64,000 bases of DNA, taken from Rhodospirillaceae bacterium (GTDB lineage Bacteria > Pseudomonadota > Alphaproteobacteria > UBA8366). Each line of letters begins with the position of its first letter. The stretch's first letter is position 1. The stretch is from positions 87,068 through 151,067 of the forward strand of contig PBOR01000015.1 of NCBI GenBank assembly GCA_002724395.1. Direction: 5' to 3'. Of the stretch, positions 35,752 to 44,694 are shown piece after piece. The position numbers and the translations under genes are program-made. The notes under the pieces were generated by a model. The model had not been told where the DNA came from, made no database searches, and saw only the letters and a program-made list of their open reading frames with translations.

Positions 35752-36201
35752 ATGCGATTAGCCCTTTTTGAGCCCGACATTCCGCAAAATACCGGTGCTA
35801 TACTCCGTTTGGCGGTGTGCATGGATGTCGCTGTAGACGTGATCGAGCCGTGCGGTTTTATTTGGTCAGACCGGCATATGCGCCGATCGGGGATGGATTA
35901 TTTAGAACGGGTCGATTTGACGCGCCACGCTTCATGGGAGGCCTACCGGGAAGGGCGGCAAGGTCGATTAATTCTTTTGACGACTAAAGGAGCGCAAACA
36001 TATACCAGTTTCGCTTTCCAAATGAACGATACGTTATTGCTGGGACGTGAGAGTGCTGGTGTTCCGGATCACGTCCATTCTTGCGCCGATGCACGGATTC
36101 GTGTTCCCATGCGCAAGGGTGAACGTGCCTTGAATGTTGCGCTCACCGCCGCCATGGTGTTAGGCGAAGGTCTTAGGCAAACAAATATATTCCCTGATTG
36201 A
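35752..36201 (+). CDS. trmL: tRNA (cytidine/uridine(34)-2'-O)-methyltransferase
   Basis: SPOUT-fold enzyme of 149 residues that methylates the wobble ribose of certain leucine tRNAs. The N-terminal [20 protein letters not shown] and the knot-forming [14 protein letters not shown] and [22 protein letters not shown] are diagnostic. The start at 35752 fits the family better than the ATG 11 codons earlier. Its stop overlaps the hemF start (TGATG). Confidence 0.94.
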   Translation: MRLALFEPDIPQNTGAILRLAVCMDVAVDVIEPCGFIWSDRHMRRSGMDYLERVDLTRHASWEAYREGRQGRLILLTTKGAQTYTSFAFQMNDTLLLGRESAGVPDHVHSCADARIRVPMRKGERALNVALTAAMVLGEGLRQTNIFPD

Positions 36202-37097
36202 TGGTTACTGAAAACCAGACGAAAACTGATATCCAAAAAAAGCGTGCAACCGATTGGTTTGCGCGGCTGCGCGATGACATCTGCAGTGCCTTTGAAGTGA
36301 TTGAAGATGATCATAAAGGGGCCTTGGCCAATCAGTCAGCTGGTCGTTTTGAACGGACGCCATGGACGCGGGAAACTGACGATGAGGCAGGTGAGGAAAC
36401 AGGCGTGATGCAAGGCGGCGGTGAAATGTCCGTAATGCGAGGTCGTGTGTTCGAAAAGGTCGGCGTAAATATTTCTACGGTGCAAGGCACGTTCTCGGAA
36501 AAATTCGCAAAAGAAATTCCAGGGGCCGCGGAAGATGGACGTTTTTGGGCAGCAGGGATTTCATTGGTCGCGCACATGCAATCTCCATTGGTACCTGCTG
36601 TTCATATGAATACCCGCTATATCGTAACGACGAAGAGCTGGTTTGGCGGCGGCACAGATCTTACGCCAATGATACCCGAGGAAACCGATACGCGGGATTT
36701 TCACGCAGCATTAAAAAAAGTTTGTGATGCTCACTCGGTAGCGGACTACAAACGTTATAAAGAATGGTGCGACCAGTATTTCTTCCTAAAACATCGAGGA
36801 GAGGCGCGCGGTGTTGGGGGGATTTTCTACGATTATCTGGAAAGTGGCGATTGGGGCGCAGATTTTGCATTCACTCAAGATGTAGGCAGGACCTTTTTGG
36901 AAATCTACGCGTCTTTAGTCCGAAGGCATTACAACAAGGCTTGGACCGATGAACAGCGCGCTCACCAATTAATGCGTCGAGGACGCTACGTGGAATTTAA
37001 TTTGTTGTATGATCGGGGTACACGATTTGGATTGATGACGGGTGGTAATACAGACGCCATATTGATGTCCATGCCACCTGTAGTGCACTGGCCATAA
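36201..37097 (+). CDS. hemF: Oxygen-dependent coproporphyrinogen III oxidase
   Basis: Converts coproporphyrinogen III to protoporphyrinogen IX with O2 in haem synthesis; 298 residues. Family blocks include [42 protein letters not shown], and [28 protein letters not shown]. The ATG at 36201 overlaps the trmL stop by one base, implying coupling. Its position next to the bc1 genes is consistent with aerobic respiration. Confidence 0.97.
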   Translation: MVTENQTKTDIQKKRATDWFARLRDDICSAFEVIEDDHKGALANQSAGRFERTPWTRETDDEAGEETGVMQGGGEMSVMRGRVFEKVGVNISTVQGTFSEKFAKEIPGAAEDGRFWAAGISLVAHMQSPLVPAVHMNTRYIVTTKSWFGGGTDLTPMIPEETDTRDFHAALKKVCDAHSVADYKRYKEWCDQYFFLKHRGEARGVGGIFYDYLESGDWGADFAFTQDVGRTFLEIYASLVRRHYNKAWTDEQRAHQLMRRGRYVEFNLLYDRGTRFGLMTGGNTDAILMSMPPVVHWP

Positions 37098-37212
37098 AAG
37101 GCCTTTTAGAAATATGATGAGATAAGGCAACAGGAAGGCCACCGCTTAATACAGGATGTTCTAAAGATCTTTGCGTCGGGGAATTAGGCGACATCTATAA
37201 AACCCTTAGTAA

Positions 37213-38451
37213 TTAGGTATGGGAAATAATAGCGTGCAATTTTGCGAGGCATTTAACGCGGTCGGGTTGGAAATCCTCCTGTACCCACCAATCTTCTATC
37301 CTTTTTAAAATTGTACCTACCATTTGCCCCGAAGGGGTACCGGTATCTAACACATCTTGCCCCGTTAGTGGGAACGTCGGTTTTTGCCAGTTGGTGGCTG
37401 TAGATAGAAGCATTTCGTGATTGGACGGCAATCCGCATTTCGCCCAATTCAGGAGCAGTAAATCTCGGGTACTTTCTGAGCCAATCTCATATAGGCACTT
37501 TTCCAATCCGTATTGGGCTGGTGCGCTTCGGGTAGTATCTATCAGAGCGAGCAGGCGATTGTGCAAGGATTTGGAGAATTTTAATCGTACCGCAACCGTG
37601 GAAATTTTGCGGGGACATTTTGGAAGTAAGGCGGAAAGCCGAAGTGCTGCGTTTGGCAAAATAAAAAGTGGCCAATGCGGTGCGAGCAGGGCTTCTATGG
37701 CCAGTAAGTTATTCAAATGATCGAAATCTTCCGCTTCCGGCATGCAATAAATCAATATCTCATCATCTCGCATTATCTCTATAGCGTCTGATGGCTCGTT
37801 AGCCTCAAACAGAGATAAAATTTCTTGTTGTACCCGTTCGCGGGCTAGGCTGGATAGCGCCGGCGCAGCCTTTTGACAGGCGGTTCTTGCTGATTCATTT
37901 GCTTTGCCGACACCATAAAGAGCGAAGAAACGATAAAATCGTAGGATACGCAGTGCATCTTCTTTTATTCGCGTTTCAGCATCTCCGATGAACCTTACAT
38001 TTCCCGTTAGCGCATCAACATAACCATCGACGTAATCGTATATCGTGCCTTGCATATCAGCGAAGAGTGCATTCATAGTGAAATCGCGACGTTCGGCATC
38101 TTGTTGCCAATTGTTTGTAAATTTTACGACTGCGTGGCGCCCATCAGTCTGTATGTCTCGGCGAAGTGTCGTAATTTCGAATGGTTGTTGTTCGACAACT
38201 GCTGTTATTGTGCCATGTTCCAGCCCGGTTGGTATCGCCCTTATCTGGTTTTTAATCAGTAATTCAATGACCTGTTCCGGCATTGCAGTGGTAGCAATAT
38301 CGATATCCTTGATAGGGCGATTTAAAATGGTGTTACGAACGCATCCACCAACGAATCGGGCTTCAGCACCGCGGGACTGCAGCACTGACATGACCCTCTT
38401 GGTCGGGTGCGCTGTCATCCAGGCGGCCGGAACTAAAGTATGGGGCATCAC
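37213..38451 (-). CDS. CCA tRNA nucleotidyltransferase / poly(A) polymerase family
   Basis: Class II nucleotidyltransferase of 412 residues. The head has GGCVRNTILNRPIKDIDIAT with the catalytic Asp-x-Asp, followed by FEITTLRRD and RRDFTMNALF, and the RNA-binding helical domain (KEDALRILRFYRFFA). These are shared by CCA-adding enzymes and poly(A) polymerase; the alphaproteobacterial members in this nudix-DUF6111 context are usually taken as CCA enzymes. It overlaps the DUF6111 gene by 4 bp. Confidence 0.92.
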   Translation of the reverse strand: MMPHTLVPAAWMTAHPTKRVMSVLQSRGAEARFVGGCVRNTILNRPIKDIDIATTAMPEQVIELLIKNQIRAIPTGLEHGTITAVVEQQPFEITTLRRDIQTDGRHAVVKFTNNWQQDAERRDFTMNALFADMQGTIYDYVDGYVDALTGNVRFIGDAETRIKEDALRILRFYRFFALYGVGKANESARTACQKAAPALSSLARERVQQEILSLFEANEPSDAIEIMRDDEILIYCMPEAEDFDHLNNLLAIEALLAPHWPLFILPNAALRLSALLPKCPRKISTVAVRLKFSKSLHNRLLALIDTTRSAPAQYGLEKCLYEIGSESTRDLLLLNWAKCGLPSNHEMLLSTATNWQKPTFPLTGQDVLDTGTPSGQMVGTILKRIEDWWVQEDFQPDRVKCLAKLHAIISHT

Positions 38452-38741
38452 TTCTTATCGTAATGGCCGGGAAGGATTTTTCCGTCCTTATACTGAGGAG
38501 CGATATAGGTTCCCGGATTGCCGCTTTCGCGCAATACAATCGGCGTTGCTAAAAGACTGACGATAACCAAAGCAAGTCCGGCTATGCTCAACCATAACCA
38601 AGGTGCATCACGAAAGGAATCAGGCCCGGGTGCGTTGTTTCCCCTCTGAGCTGCATGCCGTCTCGCGAGCCATAACCAAAAAAGATAAAGTAGGGTCGGC
38701 AGTAACCGTAAAAAGAGGACAATGGCGATATTTTTGATCAT
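38448..38741 (-). CDS. DUF6111 family small membrane protein
   Basis: A 97-residue protein with two membrane helices (about 5-24 and 51-70) and a charged C-terminus ending in GHYDKK. It belongs to a small alphaproteobacterial family of unknown role found between the NUDIX hydrolase and the CCA transferase. Both neighbours overlap it by 4 bp, so the three genes are tightly coupled. Confidence 0.82.
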   Translation of the reverse strand: MIKNIAIVLFLRLLPTLLYLFWLWLARRHAAQRGNNAPGPDSFRDAPWLWLSIAGLALVIVSLLATPIVLRESGNPGTYIAPQYKDGKILPGHYDKK

Positions 38742-39367
38742 TGATCAGCTAAAAGCTCCGATAGATTGACAAGCATGCCGGCTGTTGCCCCCCAAATAAA
38801 ATGTTCTTGATACTGCATAGCATAGAACTGACGTTTAAACCCTTTATCTTCGCGTGTCATACGTTGATGGTTTGCCGGCGCAATTAAGAAATTCAATGGT
38901 ACTTCGAATACATCTGCTACCTCGAATGGGTCTGGGGTTACTTGAAAGGGTGGTTGGAGAAGGCCGACAACCGGCGTGACCTCGTAGCCCGTCCGAGTCA
39001 TGTAAACATCGAGGTAGCCAATCAGTTCGATGTGCTCGTGGGTTACTCCAATCTCTTCTTCTGTTTCGCGCAGCGCTGCGGCTTCGTGACTATCATCACT
39101 TTCCTCAACACGACCGCCTGGAAAACTTACTTGGCCAGCATGAGCCTTCAAATGATTTGTACGTTGGGTTAATAGAACTGTAATTTCTTCCTCATGAAGA
39201 ACCAATGGTACTAGGACTGCGGCGGCCTTAGTTTCTGTGGGCATGGGCATTTGAGGGTTTAGGTCATTATCACCCCGAGTTATCCTCTCGGAACGTGCCA
39301 TGCCGGAGCCCCACCTCCCGATTTCAGTGTTCGACAGTCGTGCTGAGATTTTTTGGCGATTTAGCAT
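38738..39367 (-). CDS. NUDIX hydrolase, CoA pyrophosphatase type
   Basis: A 209-residue NUDIX enzyme. The Nudix box is complete: GGRVEE followed by REtEEEIG with correct spacing (Gly-x5-Glu-x7-Arg-Glu-x2-Glu-Glu-x-Gly), preceded by LLTQRTNHLKAHAGQVSFPGG, which is the CoA-pyrophosphatase (NudL-like) extension. It overlaps DUF6111 downstream and is one base from the DUF1285 gene upstream, so all four probably form one transcript. Confidence 0.92.
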   Translation of the reverse strand: MLNRQKISARLSNTEIGRWGSGMARSERITRGDNDLNPQMPMPTETKAAAVLVPLVLHEEEITVLLTQRTNHLKAHAGQVSFPGGRVEESDDSHEAAALRETEEEIGVTHEHIELIGYLDVYMTRTGYEVTPVVGLLQPPFQVTPDPFEVADVFEVPLNFLIAPANHQRMTREDKGFKRQFYAMQYQEHFIWGATAGMLVNLSELLADQ

Positions 39368-39368
39368 G

Positions 39369-39956
39369 TTAATGGCACCCTACTTTGCCAAGTTTAAAGA
39401 AATTGCCGGCACTCCAAACGCCAAATATACTATGCCCACCTTGTTTTTTTTCCTCAGCCATGTCGACTAATTGATAGAATTGTGGCCGCAGGATGAGTGC
39501 CTCTAAATTATCTCGCACCAACACATAAGGCGATGGTTCGCCGGTTTCATGGTCTTCAGCAACGCGAATGGGGTGTTTGGCATCTACGGTTACCAAATGG
39601 TCCAAATTCGTCCGAAATGTAATAGTCTGCTCGTGTCCGGATCCTTCCGTAAGGATTTCCACAGCGACAAAAGGGGCATCTTCAACTTTAATTCTACCCT
39701 GCTCGGCAGGCGTAACCAGAAAAAACCTTCCGTCGTCGGTTCGCCGCAGTATGGATGAGAATAACTTACATATCCTTTTCCGGTTAATTGGGCGCCCCTG
39801 ATGGTGCCAACTGCCGTCGCGGTCGATGCGGATCGGATATTCATTTGGGTCCTCGGTGTCGAACGTCCATTTGGGCGTAGCGCCCGGCGGGGCGTCAGCC
39901 TCGGCACGGTCGATCAATTTATTTAGATCACTAGATTGTAATTGTTGCTTGGCCAT
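39369..39956 (-). CDS. DUF1285 domain-containing protein
   Basis: A 195-residue soluble protein of the DUF1285 family, function unknown. Recognisable parts are YPIRIDRDGSWHHQGRPINRKRICKLFSSILRR, FFLVTPAEQGRI and the C-terminal LRPQFYQLVDMAE. The start at 39956 (MAKQQLQSS) is chosen over a frame open to 40160, which would overlap the divergent moxR and has no family similarity. It is divergent from moxR with about 60 bp between starts. Confidence 0.88.
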   Translation of the reverse strand: MAKQQLQSSDLNKLIDRAEADAPPGATPKWTFDTEDPNEYPIRIDRDGSWHHQGRPINRKRICKLFSSILRRTDDGRFFLVTPAEQGRIKVEDAPFVAVEILTEGSGHEQTITFRTNLDHLVTVDAKHPIRVAEDHETGEPSPYVLVRDNLEALILRPQFYQLVDMAEEKKQGGHSIFGVWSAGNFFKLGKVGCH

Positions 39957-40017
39957 TGCGAGAACGTAGCAGCATAATGCAAAGAAATTAATAATGATTA
40001 GGAAGGAGGTTCCTAAT

Positions 40018-41031
40018 ATGTCCAAATTGAATGTAGGTTCAGATAAATCCGACTTGGAAGCATTTGGCAAGCGTGTGGAACATTTATGCTCCAAGTTACA
40101 GGAGATGCGTGATGCGGTGGACGAAGTTATTTTCGGCCAAGACCAGGTTATTAAGCTCACACTAATTACCCTGCTATCGGGTGGGCATGCACTTTTGATT
40201 GGTGTTCCGGGTCTTGCTAAGACCCGCCTTGTGGAAACACTTGGTCAGGTTCTTGGCCTGGAAGATAGGCGCGTCCAGTTTACTCCGGATCTCATGCCGG
40301 CGGACATTATTGGCTCTGAAGTCCTTGAGGAATCTGATACAGGTCGACGTTCTTTCCGCTTTATTAAGGGGCCGGTTTTTTGTCAGCTCTTGATGGCTGA
40401 TGAAATCAATCGTGCAAGCCCCCGCACCCAATCTGCGTTATTACAGGCCATGCAAGAGGCGCGCGCATCTGTCGCTGGTGAAGATCATGAACTACCCAAA
40501 CCATTCCATGTATTGGCAACACAAAATCCGCTGGAACAAGAAGGCACTTATCCATTACCGGAAGCGCAGCTCGATCGTTTCCTTTTACAAATCGATGTAG
40601 GTTATCCAGACAGTGCGGCGGAGCGGCGGATGGTGATTGAGACAACGGGAGTTAAACAAGCAAATCCTAAGACCATTTTTTCTGCATGTGAGCTTATAGA
40701 GGCATAAAAATTAGTCCGCCAAGTGCCTGTCGGTGATACCGTTGTTGATGCCATTCTCTCATTGGTGCGTAATGGGCGACCGGTAAGTAGCGAATTATCG
40801 GAAGTTATTACTCACGTTGCCTGGGGACCGGGTCCCCGAGCCAGCCAATCCTTGATGCTGGCTTGCCGGGCTAAAGCCCTATTGGAGGGGCGATACGCGC
40901 CGTCCGTTGAAGATGTGATTGCTCTCGCGGGCCCGGTTCTGCAACATCGTATGGCACTGAATTTTGCAGCACGTGCCGAAGGTATGACTATCAACACAGT
41001 TATTAAACGCCTTATTGGTAAAATTCAGTAG
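40018..41031 (+). pseudogene. MoxR-family AAA+ ATPase interrupted by an in-frame stop
   Basis: The frame encodes a full-length MoxR ATPase of about 337 codons except for TAA at 40705-40707. The first 229 codons hold Walker A GVPGLAKT (62-69), Walker B LLMADEIN (about 124-131) and the sensor ATQNPLEQEGTYPLPEAQLDRF; the remainder (KLVRQVPVGDTVVDAIL onward) is the C-terminal lid. The break lies within LIEA-stop-KLVRQVPVG, where relatives usually have Gln, so CAA to TAA is a sufficient change. AAGGAGGT at 40003-40010 is a strong ribosome site. MoxR proteins act as chaperones with the DUF58/BatA proteins encoded just downstream. It may be a true mutation, a sequence error, or a gene making a truncated protein. 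Confidence 0.85.
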
Positions 41032-41045
41032 ACGGTCACATCCCA

Positions 41046-41924
41046 ATGCGATTCTTTTCCGACCCTACTAACATTCAACACCACGCTGAGCGTGTTGCTT
41101 CGGTTTTGCCGCCTTTGCAGGTAGCGGCAGAGCGCGTAGCGAAGACGGTGGCGCAGGGCGTTCACGGCAGACGGCATGTAGGACAGGGGGAGACTTTTTG
41201 GCAATTTCGGCCCTATTTCGAAGGGGATTCCTCTACACGTATAGATTGGCGCCAATCGGCAAAATCACGCCACGTATTCGTTCGAGAAACCGAATGGGAA
41301 GCGGCACAAAGTGTGTGGCTCTGGTATGACGGATCGCCGTCAATGGATTATGCATCTAGTTCTGCTCTACCGAAGAAAGGTGAGCGGGCGGCATTGTTAG
41401 CTTTGGCCTTAGCTTCTCTTTTGGTGCGGGGGGGTGAACGGTTTGGGCAGCTTGGGGATGGCAGATTACCAATGAGTGGGCGGGCTGCCTTCGACCGGTT
41501 TGCGCAATCAATTGTTCATGAGGATGCCGCATTCTTAAGCCTCCCTAAACCAGAATTATTGTTGCGTCACGGGCAGGTCGTTTTGTTTGGTGATTTCTTT
41601 TCCCCGTTATCTGAAATCAATGAAGCGATTATGAGCATCGCAACCCAAGGGGTGGGCGGATCGCTGGTGCAGATTGTCGACCCTGCGGAGGAAACCCTAC
41701 CATACAGTGGTCGTGTGGTGTTTACCGGAATGGAAAAAGAAGGGGAAACAACGATAGGACGCGTTGAATCTGTCCGCAGCTCTTTCATTCAAAAGCAGAA
41801 AGATCATTGTCAGGCAGTTGCGGATATCGCGCATAAGGCCGGTTGGCATTATCAATATCATCGTACGGATAATTCTCCCGAACGTGCCTTGTTGTCTGTT
41901 TTCGTAGGTTTGGCGACAGGGTAG
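41046..41924 (+). CDS. DUF58 domain-containing protein (vWA-like)
   Basis: A 292-residue protein of the DUF58 family, which accompanies MoxR ATPases. The hallmark segment is FWQFRPYFEGDSSTRIDWRQSAKSRHVFVRETEWE, followed by a vWA-like fold with WYDGSPSMD. It follows the broken moxR by 14 bp and precedes the BatA-like gene by 11 bp. Its role is probably metal- or protein-binding in an envelope complex; details unknown. Confidence 0.9.
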   Translation: MRFFSDPTNIQHHAERVASVLPPLQVAAERVAKTVAQGVHGRRHVGQGETFWQFRPYFEGDSSTRIDWRQSAKSRHVFVRETEWEAAQSVWLWYDGSPSMDYASSSALPKKGERAALLALALASLLVRGGERFGQLGDGRLPMSGRAAFDRFAQSIVHEDAAFLSLPKPELLLRHGQVVLFGDFFSPLSEINEAIMSIATQGVGGSLVQIVDPAEETLPYSGRVVFTGMEKEGETTIGRVESVRSSFIQKQKDHCQAVADIAHKAGWHYQYHRTDNSPERALLSVFVGLATG

Positions 41925-41935
41925 GAGGCGACACT

Positions 41936-44692
41936 TTGGTTAGTATCGGTTCTATTGCTTTCGTTTCACCGTGGCTTTTGTTGGGGTTATTGTTGCTGCC
42001 GGTTTTATGGTGGCTGCTAAAATTGACCCCACCGGCTCCGCAAACCCAGCGGTTCGCTGCGGTAAGATTGTTGTTTGGGCTAGAAAACCAAGAAAAAACG
42101 GCGGCGAGTGCGCCTTGGTGGCTGGTTCTTATCCGGCTTGCAGCTATAGTTTTTTTGTTGTTGGGTCTTTCGCAGCCGTTGATCAATCCCGAGAAGACAT
42201 TGCCTGGTAGTGGACCAATTCTGTTGGTGGTCGATAATGGCTGGGCATCGGCGCGTAATTGGTCTGCTACGCATACCCATTTACAGGACATCGTTGCTCA
42301 AGCAGAGAGGGAAGGGCGAACTATCGTAATGTTGGCAACAGCAACTAGTGAAACCGGAAAGCCACCGCAACATTCCGGCGTTTTGCGGGGCGCCGATGCT
42401 AAAGGACTCATTGAAAAACTGAAGCCGTTACCATGGGCCGTAGACCGAGAAGGTACAATTGCTGCTTTAAGGGGTTTCAAGCCCGACGGTTCTGTCTGCG
42501 TGATCTGGATGAGTAACGGGCTACATGATAAGCATGTTTCCGAGCTTGCTCAAACACTTCAAAGGCTGGGGTCGTTGCGAGTTATTGAACCGAGTATTGG
42601 GCAACTGCCCTATAAAATTTTGCCTCCTTCGGTAGGGGGTTCGGCTTTTGAGGTTTCTGTAGAACGGGTTGCAACGCCAATAACAAGTCGAGTAGGAATT
42701 CGCGCCAGTAACCGTGAGAATCGTCAAATAGCTCATGCGGAGCTGGTTTTTCGTCCTAATAAAAGTTTCGCAAAGGCCGTTATTAATATTCCTGTGGAAA
42801 TGCGGAATAAGGTTGATCGAATTGATTTAATAGGTTCGCATGGGGCCGCTGCGGTCGTTTTAATGGATAACCGCTGGCAGCGGCGTCCGGTCGGGTTAGC
42901 GTCTGTATCACTGCGCGATGCTGAGGTTTCGTTCCTCTCGGATCAGTATTACATTCAAAAAGCACTCGAACCTTTCAGCGAAATTATCGTTGGAAAAATT
43001 GAACAATTAATTGGATTGGGTCGTGCGGTTATCGTGGTGCCGGATAGTTACCCCATATCGCAGCCTGAGATTAAAGCGTTAGAGCAATGGGTAAAACGCG
43101 GTGGCATGGTGTTGCGGTTTGCTGGTGCGCGCCTCGCCCGAAGTACGAAAGATAAATTCGTGCCTGTACCCTTGCGCCGCGGCGGACGCGTCTTAGGAGG
43201 CGCCATGCGTTGGTCCAACCCGGCAACCTTAGCACAATTCAGCCGTAAGAGCCCGTTTTTTGGTTTAAAGCCAACCAGAGAGGTTACCATCTTGCGCCAA
43301 GTTTTAGCGCAACCTTCGCTTGATCTTGGTGAGAAAACATGGGCCCGACTGAGCGACGGTACACCCTTGGTGACAGCGGACCGTCGGGGTGAAGGCTGGC
43401 TTGTATTAGTCCACACCACTGGCGGTATGAGGTGGTCCACTTTACCGTTGTCTGGCCTTTTCGTTGAAATGATGAGACGGATAGTCTCTGTGAGCAAAGG
43501 CTTAGCAGGTGACGGCACTTCGGATGTATCATTAGCACCGGTCTCGTCGCTTGATGGCTTTGGCAGTATGGTTTCTCCTGCACCGGTCGCACAATCGATC
43601 AGACCGGATGAATTGGATAAAGCCTCGGTGGGACCAACCAGGCCGCCAGGTTACTACGGCGCGGGCGATTACCGTCGGGCTCTTAACCTATCCCCAGGCC
43701 TCGCTTCGCTAAAGAGGATGGGAGAGTTGCCAAGTGGAGTAGCTCGCGAAGTATTTAGGACTCACACTGTTTGGAATTTGAAGCCATGGCTGTTGCTAAT
43801 CGTTTTCTTATTGTTTGTAGTCGACGGCGTCATTACTCTAATCATGCGCGGCCTATTACCCGATTTCAGATGGTTTAAGCGGCGGTTGAAGGGCACTGGG
43901 CGAAGCTCGATTTCGATAGTTTTAGTTGTTAGTTTCTTTGGATTTGCGTTTGACGTTAAAGCGCAGGACGCTGGGACTAATGACGCTTTCGTGCTTAAAG
44001 CACTTCGTGGAACCCATTTGGCTTATGTAACGACCGGAGACCCGAAAGTAGATCTTGTCAGTCATGCCGGCTTGCTGGGCTTAAGTAATGTATTATCGGC
44101 ACGCACTGCGGTGGAACCAGGTGATCCTATTGCCGTTGATGTGGAGCGGGACGACTTATCTCTCTTTCCATTATTATACTGGCCGATATCAGTGGCGCAA
44201 AATCCGCTCACTGAAAGAGCCATAGAACGAGTGAACCGGTATATGGCGACCGGCGGTACGATTTTGTTTGATACGCGCGACCAAAATTTGGGCGGTGGTA
44301 ATACCTCGAATAAGCAGATGTTGAGAGTGCTTGCGCGTGGATTGAGCCTGCCGCCTTTGGATCCTGTACCCGACGGGCACGTTCTCACTAAGTCATTTTA
44401 TTTATTAGTTGATTTTCCTGGGCGTTGGGACGGCGGATTACTCTGGGTGGAGCGTGGTGGTTCAGCGGAACGCGATCAGGTTTCCCGCGTCATTACCGGC
44501 AGCAATAATTGGGCAGCGGCGTGGGCTGTGGATCTCACTGGTCGGCCTCAATTCGCAGTGGTGCCGGGGGGCGAAGCGCAGCGCGAGGTGGCGTTTCGGT
44601 TTGGTGTGAATTTAGTGATGTATGTAATGACCGGTAACTATAAGTCAGACCAGGTTCACGCGAAGCATATTTTAGAGCGGGTAGGGGAGTAA
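41936..44692 (+). CDS. BatA/DUF4159 membrane protein
   Basis: A 918-residue membrane protein. The N-terminal BatA region has two helices (FVSPWLLLGLLLLPVLWWLL and LVLIRLAAIVFLLLGLS) and a degenerate vWA section, a third helix lies at about 615-635, and the C-terminal DUF4159 domain spans roughly 690-900 (FVLKALRGTHLAYVTTGD; LFPLLYWPIS; GGTILFDTRD). The start is TTG at 41936 after GGAGG. Relatives are linked to aerotolerance in Bacteroides, a link that is not proven in alphaproteobacteria. Confidence 0.88.
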   Translation: MVSIGSIAFVSPWLLLGLLLLPVLWWLLKLTPPAPQTQRFAAVRLLFGLENQEKTAASAPWWLVLIRLAAIVFLLLGLSQPLINPEKTLPGSGPILLVVDNGWASARNWSATHTHLQDIVAQAEREGRTIVMLATATSETGKPPQHSGVLRGADAKGLIEKLKPLPWAVDREGTIAALRGFKPDGSVCVIWMSNGLHDKHVSELAQTLQRLGSLRVIEPSIGQLPYKILPPSVGGSAFEVSVERVATPITSRVGIRASNRENRQIAHAELVFRPNKSFAKAVINIPVEMRNKVDRIDLIGSHGAAAVVLMDNRWQRRPVGLASVSLRDAEVSFLSDQYYIQKALEPFSEIIVGKIEQLIGLGRAVIVVPDSYPISQPEIKALEQWVKRGGMVLRFAGARLARSTKDKFVPVPLRRGGRVLGGAMRWSNPATLAQFSRKSPFFGLKPTREVTILRQVLAQPSLDLGEKTWARLSDGTPLVTADRRGEGWLVLVHTTGGMRWSTLPLSGLFVEMMRRIVSVSKGLAGDGTSDVSLAPVSSLDGFGSMVSPAPVAQSIRPDELDKASVGPTRPPGYYGAGDYRRALNLSPGLASLKRMGELPSGVAREVFRTHTVWNLKPWLLLIVFLLFVVDGVITLIMRGLLPDFRWFKRRLKGTGRSSISIVLVVSFFGFAFDVKAQDAGTNDAFVLKALRGTHLAYVTTGDPKVDLVSHAGLLGLSNVLSARTAVEPGDPIAVDVERDDLSLFPLLYWPISVAQNPLTERAIERVNRYMATGGTILFDTRDQNLGGGNTSNKQMLRVLARGLSLPPLDPVPDGHVLTKSFYLLVDFPGRWDGGLLWVERGGSAERDQVSRVITGSNNWAAAWAVDLTGRPQFAVVPGGEAQREVAFRFGVNLVMYVMTGNYKSDQVHAKHILERVGE

Positions 44693-44694
44693 AT

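Noticed and set aside
37098..37130. Terminator at the AAAAGGCCTTTT palindrome after hemF
   Set aside because: The palindrome has no loop and cannot form a stable hairpin; no U-run follows in a usable position.
40705..40733. Independent translation of the moxR C-terminal half from its own start
   Set aside because: The first candidate start after the stop has no ribosome-binding sequence and the fragment alone lacks the ATP site; it is better treated as part of one broken gene.
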